Assembly (NCBI GenBank): GCA_026386845.1
Contig: JAPLMW010000025.1
Location: 1-44,740, forward strand
Direction of reading: 5' to 3'
Length of the DNA stretch: 44,740 bases
Source: Phycisphaerae bacterium
Lineage (GTDB): Bacteria > Planctomycetota > Phycisphaerae > Sedimentisphaerales > UBA12454
Within the stretch, counting starts at the first letter, position 1. Each line of letters opens with the position of its first letter. Below the pieces are notes generated by a model. It saw nothing but the letters and a program-made list of their open reading frames with translations, had not been told where the DNA came from and did no database searches. Position numbers and translations under genes: made by a program. Shown here one piece after another: positions 15,852 to 23,829 of this stretch.

Positions 15852-16942
15852 TATAAACTTTCGAGTCGAAGTTTTTTATCGTATTCAATCAGGCCTGCGA
15901 TAAGCTCATCCATTGCGCCAGCCATAACTTTATCGAGAGTATAAAGCGACAAATTTATACGGTGGTCGGTAACGCGATTCTGCGGATAATTATAAGTCCT
16001 TATTTTTTCGGAGCGGTCGCCTGAGCCTATCATTGTCTTGCGGGTCTTTTCGCGTTTTGCGCGTTCGATGCCCTGATAATGGTTATAAACCCTGCTTCGC
16101 AGCAGTCGCCAGGCTTTGTTCCTGTTCTTGTGCTGACTCCTGTCCTCACGCATATTTACCGTTATGCCTGTGGGAATGTGTTCAAGTTTCACCGCACTGT
16201 TTATTTTATTAACAGCTTGTCCGCCCGGTCCGCCGGCCCTGCTGACATATTCAGCCACATCGGCCGGATTTATATAAATATCCACTTCTTCCGGTTCAGG
16301 CAGAACGGCAACGGTAACCGCTGATGTATGTATCCTGCCCTGCGTTTCGGTTTCGGGAACTCGCTGAACACGATGTCCGCCGCCTTCGTAGCCCAGATGT
16401 GCCCATACGCCGGAGCCTTTTATATTGAATATAACCTCGCGAAACCCGCCAAGCTCGCTTGCGCTGAAATCGAGCAATTCGACTTTCCAGTGCTGCTTGT
16501 CGGCGGCGTAGTGCATATACATATCGTATAAATCGCGGGCAAAAAGAGCCGCTTCATCGCCGCCGGTACCTGCCCGTATTTCCATTATGACCGAACCTAC
16601 CGCTTCATCGTCGGACATCACAAGAGAATCTTTTATCTGCTCGAAAAGCGTTTGTTGTTTGCCGTCCAGTGTCTTTAAATCTTCGGCGGCAAGCTGTTTA
16701 AATTCCTCTTCTGCCGCGGCGTCGTCCAGAATTGTCTGTGTCTGCTGAATTTCCGAAAGCAGTTTCTTGTATTCGCGATATTTTGTTACAACAGACCTGA
16801 GTTTGCCCTGCTCCTTGGAAATAGCAATAACCTTTTTAGAATCCATATTCACTGCAGGGTCGTGAAGCTGCTTTTCAAGCTCGGCATATCGGCCGTCAAG
16901 CTCATCGAGTTTTTTTGATACTATTGAATTTGTATCGCTCAT
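15851..16942 (-). CDS. prfA: peptide chain release factor 1
   Basis: A 363-residue class I release factor. The catalytic GGQ motif appears in GGPGGQAVNK (about residue 237), and the codon-recognition P-x-T tripeptide appears as P-E-T in RVPETETQGRIHTS, the RF1 position (RF2 has SPF). The N-terminal coiled coil and the C-terminal helix are complete. It recognises UAA and UAG and releases the finished peptide on the ribosome. It lies 91 bp downstream of rpmE across an intrinsic terminator, and its stop overlaps the pabB start. The usual neighbour prmC (hemK) is absent; pabB takes its place. Confidence 0.97.
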   Translation of the reverse strand: MSDTNSIVSKKLDELDGRYAELEKQLHDPAVNMDSKKVIAISKEQGKLRSVVTKYREYKKLLSEIQQTQTILDDAAAEEEFKQLAAEDLKTLDGKQQTLFEQIKDSLVMSDDEAVGSVIMEIRAGTGGDEAALFARDLYDMYMHYAADKQHWKVELLDFSASELGGFREVIFNIKGSGVWAHLGYEGGGHRVQRVPETETQGRIHTSAVTVAVLPEPEEVDIYINPADVAEYVSRAGGPGGQAVNKINSAVKLEHIPTGITVNMREDRSQHKNRNKAWRLLRSRVYNHYQGIERAKREKTRKTMIGSGDRSEKIRTYNYPQNRVTDHRINLSLYTLDKVMAGAMDELIAGLIEYDKKLRLESL

Positions 16943-16960
16943 AAGGTCTGCTCAAAAGAT

Positions 16961-17016
16961 ATAAAAAAAATTACGCTGCCGGCACATAATCTGTTTGACT
17001 ATGTCCAACAGCGTAA
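16961..17016 (-). terminator. intrinsic terminator after rpmE
   Basis: TTACGCTG (16971-16978) pairs with CAGCGTAA (17009-17016), and inner arms GGCACATA and TATGTCC extend the stem. Read on the minus strand, the hairpin is followed at once by a run of eight T (plus-strand A run at 16963-16970). It separates rpmE from prfA, so prfA must use read-through or its own promoter. Confidence 0.85.
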
Positions 17017-17033
17017 ATTGTAAACAAAAAAAT

Positions 17034-17288
17034 CTACTTTTCTTTCTTTTGTCCCTTTTCGTCTTGTTCTTTTTGTGCCTTTTCCATATAGCCTTGGCCG
17101 TATTTCTTCTGGAAGCGTTCGATTCGGCCTGCGGTATCGACGAATTTATGTTTGCCGGTATAGAAAGGATGGCACATTGAGCATATTTCAGCGTGGATTT
17201 CCTTTACAGTGCTGCGGGTCTCGAAAGTATTGCCGCAGCCGCATTTGACCTTTACAGTCTGATATTTAGGATGTATGTCTTTTTTCAT
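17034..17288 (-). CDS. rpmE: 50S ribosomal protein L31, zinc-binding type
   Basis: An 84-residue L31. It has the paired cysteines of the zinc form, KCGCGNTF (C-x-C, about residues 16-18) and [12 protein letters not shown] (C-x2-C, about residues 36-39), followed by the family motif [16 protein letters not shown]. The C-terminal 20 residues are an unusually Lys/Gln/Glu-rich tail ([16 protein letters not shown]). A strong Shine-Dalgarno AAGGTG precedes the ATG. It is transcribed away from dapB. Confidence 0.97.
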   Translation of the reverse strand: MKKDIHPKYQTVKVKCGCGNTFETRSTVKEIHAEICSMCHPFYTGKHKFVDTAGRIERFQKKYGQGYMEKAQKEQDEKGQKKEK

Positions 17289-17394
17289 CTTTTTTCACCT
17301 TAAAATATAAAGCGCAGTATTATATCGGTTTTTTTAGTCGATGCAAGAGGTTTATAAAATCAACTCCTTGGTAAATCAAATGGCTAAATAATTC

Positions 17395-17423
17395 TTGTCT
17401 AAAGCCTTTTCTTATTCTATACT
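17395..17423 (+). promoter_or_regulatory. sigma-70 promoter of dapB
   Basis: TTGTCT (17395-17400), 17-bp spacer, TATACT (17418-17423), placed about 28 bases before the dapB ATG at 17452. Confidence 0.6.
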
Positions 17424-17451
17424 TATGTAAAATGTCGTGAAAGGCAAAAAA

Positions 17452-18249
17452 ATGAATCCAAAACTTATAATCGTTGGCGCAGCAGGCAGAATGGGCAGAA
17501 AAATCACCTTTCTCGCCCATCAATCCGGAGAATTCGACATCGTCGCAACTATTGAAGATAAAAACTGCCCTGAACTTGGCAAAGACGCCGGCGCTCTTGC
17601 CGGCATAGAGGCAATCGGAACAAAAGTGGACATTCATTACCCCACCGCTGCAGATGTTTTGATTAACTTTTCACTGCCGGCTGCAATTGATAACGTCATT
17701 GACTACTGCGTTAGAAAAACCTGTGCCCTTGTGTCCGGAACAACAGGCTTAACTGCCGAACAATTAAAAAAAATGGATGAGGCCTCCCAAAAAATACCCA
17801 TTATTCACGCTGCAAATATGAGTATCGGCATGAACGTGCTTTTTGAAATTGTCGGCACGTTGGCGCAGAAACTTGGCGAAGACTACGATGTTGAAATCAT
17901 CGAGACGCATCACCGAATGAAAAAAGATTCACCAAGCGGCTCAGCGATGACACTGGCCGAAAAAATTGCGGCAGCAACGAATAAAAAATTTCCGGACTGT
18001 CTCGATATCGGCAGAAAAGGCAAAGAATCGTTGAGGAAAAAAGGTTCAATAGGTATTCAGGCAATCAGACTTGGCGATACGGTTGGCGAACATTCCGTTA
18101 TGTTCGGCACAGTCGGCGAAACCGTAACTATTTCGCACAGCGCACACAGCAGAGATACGTTCGCCGCCGGTGCAATCAGGGCGGCATTATGGCTTGTCGG
18201 CAAAAAACCGGCCAGATATTCTATGGCTGATGTACTGGGATTGAAATAG
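17452..18249 (+). CDS. dapB: 4-hydroxy-tetrahydrodipicolinate reductase
   Basis: A 265-residue NAD(P)H-dependent reductase of the lysine and diaminopimelate pathway. The N-terminal nucleotide-binding motif is VGAAGRMGRKI. Then come SGTTGLT and the substrate-binding and catalytic signature ETHHRMKKDSPSGSA (about residues 150-165, with His-His and Lys). The C terminus is LGDTVGEHSVMFG, ending with the tetramer segment. ATG 17452 is chosen over GTG 17437 because AAAGG lies seven bases upstream of the ATG. It is single and has its own promoter. Its stop lies one base from the stop of the convergent CPBP gene, so there is no room for a separate terminator. Confidence 0.96.
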   Translation: MNPKLIIVGAAGRMGRKITFLAHQSGEFDIVATIEDKNCPELGKDAGALAGIEAIGTKVDIHYPTAADVLINFSLPAAIDNVIDYCVRKTCALVSGTTGLTAEQLKKMDEASQKIPIIHAANMSIGMNVLFEIVGTLAQKLGEDYDVEIIETHHRMKKDSPSGSAMTLAEKIAAATNKKFPDCLDIGRKGKESLRKKGSIGIQAIRLGDTVGEHSVMFGTVGETVTISHSAHSRDTFAAGAIRAALWLVGKKPARYSMADVLGLK

Positions 18250-18250
18250 A

Positions 18251-19123
18251 CTAACTGCCCAGCAGGGCAAACGCTATAGATGCTGAATTAAAGAAAAAAT
18301 GAATAAATATCGAGCGCAAAAGCGAGCCGCTTTTTTCATAGGCATAGCCCATCACAATTGACAAAATCAATAGTGCCGGCAGGTGCATCAGCGGATGAAA
18401 CACTGAAAAAATAATCGAGGCGATGAAAACAGCCCGCCAGGGACCGTAACCGATGTCCCGCAGATAACTTTGCAAAAGTCCCCTGAAAATCAATTCTTCA
18501 AAGACCGGCGTTATAATTGTCGCAAAGAAAATCGTCAAAATTCGCAAACTCAATTGTTTATTTTCAAGAATAACCGCCAGTCCTTCATTCTGCTGCATCT
18601 GAAAGTCCGGCCCTTGGAGGGCTGTGCCGATTTTCACAACCAAAAAAAACGCCCCCAGAACCAGCGGCCAAACCGCGATGAACATCGCTGCGGCAGTGAC
18701 AATATCACCAAAAACTCCTTCTGTCCGCAGACCAAAGCCGCTCAGGCCTTGTTCAAAATATTTTTCCGCTGATGCAAGAACAAATATGACAATGATGACT
18801 TCAATTACAATGAGAAATGAAAAAACTGTAAATTTCTGCTGCCAGTCGGGCATTTGAGCCGTCAGACTTTCCGCCAGATTTGAAGCCGCAAAGGTAAGTC
18901 CCAGCCAGCCGAGAATAACCGCGAAAGGAAGGTAATAAGGCATAAAATTTCGCCGAAATGCCGCATTATCAAGGGTGCCTTTACCAAACTTGTTCTTCGC
19001 CGCCCAGTAAATAAATAATGCCAGACCGGCAAGAGGCAAAATAATCATAAAAGCAGATACAAAATCAGCATACAAACGCCCGTTTGCTGAATCGGCTAAT
19101 GATAAAATTCCGGAAAAAAACAT
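18251..19123 (-). CDS. CPBP-family intramembrane glutamic endopeptidase
   Basis: A 290-residue integral membrane protein with about seven or eight hydrophobic helices. All three conserved CPBP (Abi/CAAX protease-like) motifs are present near the C terminus: FEELIFRGLLQSYL (E-E-x3-R), IFSVFHPLMHLP (F-x3-H) and FIHFFFNSAS (H-x3-N). Family members cleave within membranes or act in bacteriocin self-immunity and protein modification; the substrate here cannot be deduced. It is a lone gene between dapB (convergent) and the sugar-acid operon. Confidence 0.93.
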   Translation of the reverse strand: MFFSGILSLADSANGRLYADFVSAFMIILPLAGLALFIYWAAKNKFGKGTLDNAAFRRNFMPYYLPFAVILGWLGLTFAASNLAESLTAQMPDWQQKFTVFSFLIVIEVIIVIFVLASAEKYFEQGLSGFGLRTEGVFGDIVTAAAMFIAVWPLVLGAFFLVVKIGTALQGPDFQMQQNEGLAVILENKQLSLRILTIFFATIITPVFEELIFRGLLQSYLRDIGYGPWRAVFIASIIFSVFHPLMHLPALLILSIVMGYAYEKSGSLLRSIFIHFFFNSASIAFALLGS

Positions 19124-19184
19124 AAAACAAGAGACTCTTTATTTATTCAGAACTCCACTATGGGATGCCTTACGGCAGGTGCGA

Positions 19185-20285
19185 TTATCTATCCACCCTC
19201 GCAGTGCCGCCTGCCATTACTTTTTCAACATCAGCAAGACTAACAGTAGTCGTATCGCCGGGCGTCGTCATCGCCAGTGCGCCGTGAGCTGCGCCATATT
19301 CAACTGCCTGCTGAGGCGATTTGCCTTCCATCAGGCCGTAAATCAAACCGGAAGCGAAACTGTCGCCGCCGCCGACACGGTCGTAAATCTCAAGATTCTG
19401 CCGCGGTGCCGCTTCGTAAAATTTGCCGTCCATATAAAGTATTGCGCCCCAGTCGTTTATGGTCGCTGTTTTCGCGTTCCGCAGCGTTGTGGCAACAGCC
19501 TTAAAATTCGGAAACTGTTTTACGGTTTCCTGTATCATTTTTTTGAAATTCGACGGGTCGAGATTAGAAAGATGTTTATCGAGACCGGGAACCTGCAGAC
19601 CCAAACAGGCGGTAAAATCCTCTTCATTGCCCATCATAACATCTATATACGGCGCCAGCATACGGTTGACCTGCTGAGCTTTTTTCTGACCGCCGATTGA
19701 TTTCCACAAACTCGCTCGGTAATTAAGGTCGTAAGAAACGATTGTTCCACATTTTCTGGCGGTAATTACCGCCTCCATAATTACATCCGCTGTCGTCTCG
19801 AACAGTGCAGCGAAAATCCCGCCGGTATGAAACCATCTGACACCCGCCCTGCCGAAAATTTCTTCCCAATCTATATCGCCCTTTTTCAGCTGCGACGCCG
19901 CCGAATGACCTCTGTCACTGCAGCCTTTGGCAGCCCTTACGCCGAAACCTCTTTCCGTAAAATTCAGACCTACGCGAACCTGCCTGCCTATGCCGTCAAA
20001 TGGAACCCATTTTACATATTCGAGATTAACGCCGCCTTGCAGCATCAAGTCCTCGAGCAATCTGCCGACAGGATTATCCGGTATCGCAGTTACAACCGCC
20101 GCACGTTTATTGAAACAGCGGCGAAGGCCTCGTGCAACGTTATACTCGCCGCCGCCTTCCCAAACGCGAAAATTCCGAGCCGTATGAATTCTGTCATCGC
20201 CCGGGTCGAGACGAATCATCACTTCGCCAAGTGTCAGGATTTCATATCTGCAATCCGATGCGGGCTTGAGTTCTAATGTTGACAT
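19185..20285 (-). CDS. kdgK: PfkB-family sugar kinase, probably 2-keto-3-deoxygluconate kinase
   Basis: A 366-residue ribokinase-fold kinase. The N-terminal LGEVMIRLDPGDDRI and the GGGEYNVARGLRR substrate segment are typical of 2-dehydro-3-deoxygluconate kinases. The C-terminal anion-hole and catalytic motif is DRVGGGDSFASGLIYGL (catalytic Asp about residue 314), with GGGD in place of the more usual GAGD. It phosphorylates KDG (or a close keto-deoxy acid) to the 6-phospho form used by the aldolase encoded one base upstream in the same operon. It is the last gene of the five-gene unit. Confidence 0.88.
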   Translation of the reverse strand: MSTLELKPASDCRYEILTLGEVMIRLDPGDDRIHTARNFRVWEGGGEYNVARGLRRCFNKRAAVVTAIPDNPVGRLLEDLMLQGGVNLEYVKWVPFDGIGRQVRVGLNFTERGFGVRAAKGCSDRGHSAASQLKKGDIDWEEIFGRAGVRWFHTGGIFAALFETTADVIMEAVITARKCGTIVSYDLNYRASLWKSIGGQKKAQQVNRMLAPYIDVMMGNEEDFTACLGLQVPGLDKHLSNLDPSNFKKMIQETVKQFPNFKAVATTLRNAKTATINDWGAILYMDGKFYEAAPRQNLEIYDRVGGGDSFASGLIYGLMEGKSPQQAVEYGAAHGALAMTTPGDTTTVSLADVEKVMAGGTARVDR

Positions 20286-20286
20286 T

Positions 20287-20964
20287 TTATTTGCCTCCCC
20301 GAATCTGTTTTATCAATTGGATTGTTTCCTTTACCTTTTTAGTTATTCCTGCCCAGTCTTTTGCGGCGACAAGCTCTTTGGTGATGAGTTTTGAACCCAT
20401 ACCGGCACAGACAATTCCCGCATCAAACCATTCTTTAAGATTCTCTTTCGTCGGCGAAACGCCGCCGGTAGGCATAATTTCAGTCCACGGGCAAGGGCCT
20501 TTGACCGCTTTAACAAACGCGGGACCGCCGATGGTATCGGCGGGGAAAATTTTTACAATCTCAACGCCGAAAGTGTGAGCTTTTTGAATCTCGGTAACTG
20601 TGCCGCAGCCGGGACTGTATGGAATTTTTCTGGAATTGCAAAGCTTTGCTGTTTCTTCATCCAGCATCGGCCCGACAACAAAATCAGTTCCCGCCGAAAT
20701 ATACATCGCAGCCGTCGGTGCATCACAAACCGAACCGATGCCTAAAATAATATCCGGCCTTTGGGCATCCCTATACTCCGCAAGTCTGGTAAATATATTA
20801 ACAGCCCTGTCGCCGCGATTCGTAAATTCGACACATTCAGCGCCGCCGTCGGCACAGGCCGCTACTATATTTTTAGCTGTCTCAAAATCAGAATTGTAAA
20901 AAACCGGAACAAGACCGGTCCGCTTCATCGCTGTCAAAACTTCAAGCCTTGAATGCTTGGCCAT
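20287..20964 (-). CDS. eda: KHG/KDPG aldolase
   Basis: A 225-residue class I aldolase that splits 2-keto-3-deoxy-6-phosphogluconate to pyruvate and glyceraldehyde-3-phosphate. The Schiff-base Lys is in VEIVKIFPADTIGG (about residue 145), and the phosphate-binding Gly-rich loop is IMPTGGVSP. It also has the segment LGIGSVCDAPTAAMYISAGTDF, split here as G-x-G-[ST]-V and the following A-G-[AT]-x-F. It is slightly longer than the E. coli enzyme (about 213). It lies 12 bp downstream of the flavoprotein gene and one base upstream of the kinase gene. Confidence 0.93.
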   Translation of the reverse strand: MAKHSRLEVLTAMKRTGLVPVFYNSDFETAKNIVAACADGGAECVEFTNRGDRAVNIFTRLAEYRDAQRPDIILGIGSVCDAPTAAMYISAGTDFVVGPMLDEETAKLCNSRKIPYSPGCGTVTEIQKAHTFGVEIVKIFPADTIGGPAFVKAVKGPCPWTEIMPTGGVSPTKENLKEWFDAGIVCAGMGSKLITKELVAAKDWAGITKKVKETIQLIKQIRGGK

Positions 20965-20976
20965 AACAAAGCCCTT

Positions 20977-23001
20977 TCAATTATAAATTTTGCCCTCTCT
21001 GTAATCGGTCCACGCCGGCTCAAAGGCCTTTCTGTCTTTCGGGGCACTTCTGACAGGAACAGTTTCGCAATCAAACAGATGGTCGGCCTTTTCGTTAAAT
21101 TGTATCCTGATAATTGTATTTCTCAAGTCCTTGTTTTCAGGTTTAAATTTCAGCGGTTTGCCCGTATCAGGGTCTTTAATATCAGGATGAATCTGGCTGC
21201 CATCCTCGCTTAAAACAAGATGCGAACCTCTTGAGCCGCTGCCGGCCTTTAAAAGCTCAATAATCGCTTTCAAATAAGCAATGTTCGAAAAGGCAAGATG
21301 TTCAGCCTGTATCGCTGAAATAAGGTCCTTATGCTCTTTTACCTTCAGGCCGCTGTTTTGTATCTGCCTGTAAATCGCAATTGTCTCCGCAAGAGCTTTT
21401 TCTGCATTTTCCATTTTTCTTATATGGCCGCCGTAAGTTGTCATCCGGTGTTGTATCTGAGAAATCACTTCCTGCGGAACTAATTCGCTGTCCGGATTGC
21501 TTAACTTTTCAATCCTCGCCATAAACTGCTTAATTCCCGCTTCATCCACATTGGTATTTGAAATTTCACTGCCGTAAACATTGGCGATATACTCTGCCGC
21601 CCTGCCGGCGCCGACCTGACCGGCATTGAGAGCCGAGCCGCCGGGACGCTTTACACCGTGAGAGCCTGCCATTTCGCCAATAACAAACGTGTGCTTTACG
21701 TTCGATTCCCACCAGCGATTTATCGCAAAGCCCCCGTTGTTGTGCTGGGCGCAAACGGATATTTCCAGCGGCTCAGAATATAAATCTATATCGTGTTCCC
21801 TGTAAATATCTATCGCAGGCCGATTCATATGCTCAAGCCGCTCTATCGGAAGCTTCTGCATCGCATCGGTTGCCTTCAAATAATTTAAAGCCTCAGGCTC
21901 AAGGTCCTCTATCCGAAATTCAGACATTCCTTTGCCGCCAATCGGGTTATGCAGAAAATCCATAAAGACGCGTCTGCCTTTCTGGTTTTCATTAAAGACA
22001 AGAATATCTACCAGCGAAGACTGGAGATTTTCAATCCTCTGCGGGTCAAAAGGCCATTGATAACCCTTGAGGAAAATATCGGTGGCCATTTTGCTCATCG
22101 TCGGGAAAAACGGAGTCAGAAATTCCTGTTCATCGCCGCCGTTTTTGTCGGTGCTGAATATCCTCGGTATAACCTGCATATATGTGCCGGAGACGTTCCA
22201 GCGGAATTTCGTGCTGGCAAGACCAAATTGCGATTCGGTCAGATTTTCGCCGGCCAGTCCCGCCTTAAAAGCCAAACCGTGGATGCCGACCTGACCGCGG
22301 GGATATACGCTCGTTTCATATAATTCGCCCGGCCCGCCGCCGGCAAGGACAAGATTTTCACAATAAAATATATTAATGCCAAAATCATTTTTGGAAAGAG
22401 ACTTGCTGTCTATCGCAACAACACCGATTATCCGTCTGTTTTCACCATCGCCTGCTGTCAGAAATTCGGCAGCTTCTTTGTTGTCGAAAATCTCAACACC
22501 GTATCTCCGGACAATTTTTCCGAGGCATTCGCTCATAAATTTGCTTGTTTTGGGTCCTGCCGATGTCGCCCTTTCGTATGGGTCGTGGTCGGTTTTGTAG
22601 CCTATATATGTTCCCATCGGGTCGTGCGGAAAAGGAACGCCGGCCTCGACAAGATTATAAAAACCGCGAAGCGAACCAATCGCCTCAGCCAGCGCCAAAT
22701 CGTTATGGCAGCAGCCGGCAGCGGTAAGAGATGCCGCGAAACTTTCGGCACTGTCCGCCACTTCAGGACTTGTGCCCATCTTATAATATGTCTGCTTGTC
22801 GGAGCCGCTCATACGAGATGCACCCAGTGGCAGACCGCGGGTAACAACCGCTATTTTCGACGCAGCATCCTTAACGCCTTTGGTATCGAAAAATTCATAT
22901 AACTTCTTGGCACAATTCATTCCCGCCGCACCGGAACCGATTATAACCGTGTTGTATCTGTAAATTCTTACCTTCTGCTTTCCAATTTGTCTCTGACCCA
23001 T
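20977..23001 (-). CDS. fumarate-reductase/aspartate-oxidase-like FAD oxidoreductase
   Basis: A 674-residue flavoprotein. The N-terminal dinucleotide motif is TVIIGSGAAGMNCAKKL (about 18-34). A second FAD segment is NLVLAGGGPGELY, and the C-terminal FAD-contacting block is FVIGEMAGSHGVKRPGGSALNAGQVGAGRAAEYI (split: G-E-x-A-x-S-x-H-G and G-G-S-A-L-N-A). A helical C-terminal domain (about 510-620) has H-R-M-x-x-Y-G-G, like the SdhA/FrdA/NadB superfamily. It lacks a signal peptide and heme or Fe-S motifs. Substrate is unknown; operon context points to a sugar-acid-derived or alpha,beta-unsaturated intermediate rather than succinate. The Shine-Dalgarno AGGAA precedes the ATG. Confidence 0.85.
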   Translation of the reverse strand: MGQRQIGKQKVRIYRYNTVIIGSGAAGMNCAKKLYEFFDTKGVKDAASKIAVVTRGLPLGASRMSGSDKQTYYKMGTSPEVADSAESFAASLTAAGCCHNDLALAEAIGSLRGFYNLVEAGVPFPHDPMGTYIGYKTDHDPYERATSAGPKTSKFMSECLGKIVRRYGVEIFDNKEAAEFLTAGDGENRRIIGVVAIDSKSLSKNDFGINIFYCENLVLAGGGPGELYETSVYPRGQVGIHGLAFKAGLAGENLTESQFGLASTKFRWNVSGTYMQVIPRIFSTDKNGGDEQEFLTPFFPTMSKMATDIFLKGYQWPFDPQRIENLQSSLVDILVFNENQKGRRVFMDFLHNPIGGKGMSEFRIEDLEPEALNYLKATDAMQKLPIERLEHMNRPAIDIYREHDIDLYSEPLEISVCAQHNNGGFAINRWWESNVKHTFVIGEMAGSHGVKRPGGSALNAGQVGAGRAAEYIANVYGSEISNTNVDEAGIKQFMARIEKLSNPDSELVPQEVISQIQHRMTTYGGHIRKMENAEKALAETIAIYRQIQNSGLKVKEHKDLISAIQAEHLAFSNIAYLKAIIELLKAGSGSRGSHLVLSEDGSQIHPDIKDPDTGKPLKFKPENKDLRNTIIRIQFNEKADHLFDCETVPVRSAPKDRKAFEPAWTDYREGKIYN

Positions 23002-23012
23002 CTTTTATTCCT

Positions 23013-23810
23013 TTATAATCTTCTCAGATGAAAACCACCGTCCACATTTATTACCTGGCCTGTCGAATAATCCAATCGCCCTTCCGCGATAGCGCCAACT
23101 GCCTTTGCGATATCCTCAGGATAGCCCCAGCGTTTTGTCGGCAGAAGACCTTCCGCTATCATTTTGTCGTACTTTCCCTTAACGACGCTGGTCATATCAG
23201 TCATTATTATGCCGGGCCGAATCTCAAAAACGCCAATACCGAACTCGGCCAATCTGTCGGCATAAAGTTTTGTCATCATACTAATCCCCGCCTTGCTGAG
23301 ACAATATTCACCACGGGCAGGACTTGATGTATATGCTGACATACTGCTCGTATTGCATATTCTGAAATTCCTGTCGGGAAATTTTTTCTTCTGTTCAACC
23401 ATCCAGTTTGCGACAAGCTGAGTAAGAAAATACGGACCCCGCAGATTTATATTCATAACGCGGTCATAACTTTCCTGTGTGGCTTCGAGTATATCTATTC
23501 TCTTTGTGGGGGCGACACCAGCATTATTGCAGAGCATATCGCATCTGCCGAACTTTGCCTTTGCCAAATCGACAAGTTTCTTTCTATCCTCTGGATTCGA
23601 GACATCAGCGCGGATTACTTCGCATTCAGCGCCCATTGCCTTGATTTCTTTTTGTGTTTTTTGTCCTGTCGCTTCATCCGGTTTACCTTGCGGGTCGAAA
23701 TCAAAATGACTTATAATAAGATTAAAACCAAGATTCGCCAATTCGACTGCAATGCCTTTTCCGATACCCCGGCTTGCTCCGGTAACTATCGCCAGTGGTC
23801 TATCAGCCAT
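23013..23810 (-). CDS. short-chain dehydrogenase/reductase (FabG-like annotation, likely sugar-acid dehydrogenase)
   Basis: A 265-residue classical SDR. It has cofactor motif VTGASRGIGKGIA, NNAG in LCNNAGVAP, catalytic Ser in NTSSMSAYTSS and Tyr-x3-Lys in GEYCLSKAG, and a C-terminal YSTGQVINVDGG. Overall it resembles 3-ketoacyl-ACP reductases, which is a common default label. Its place between an enoate-reductase-like gene and a flavoprotein gene in a KDG/KDPG operon suggests a sugar or sugar-acid substrate (inference). ATG 23810 follows GAGAGG by seven bases; an upstream TTG extension is less likely. Confidence 0.9.
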   Translation of the reverse strand: MADRPLAIVTGASRGIGKGIAVELANLGFNLIISHFDFDPQGKPDEATGQKTQKEIKAMGAECEVIRADVSNPEDRKKLVDLAKAKFGRCDMLCNNAGVAPTKRIDILEATQESYDRVMNINLRGPYFLTQLVANWMVEQKKKFPDRNFRICNTSSMSAYTSSPARGEYCLSKAGISMMTKLYADRLAEFGIGVFEIRPGIIMTDMTSVVKGKYDKMIAEGLLPTKRWGYPEDIAKAVGAIAEGRLDYSTGQVINVDGGFHLRRL

Positions 23811-23829
23811 AAATTCACCTCTCAAAAAA

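Noticed and set aside
19166-19177. Small TGCC-TTAC-GGCA hairpin after the CPBP gene start region
   Set aside because: A four-base stem is too weak to call as terminator or repeat.
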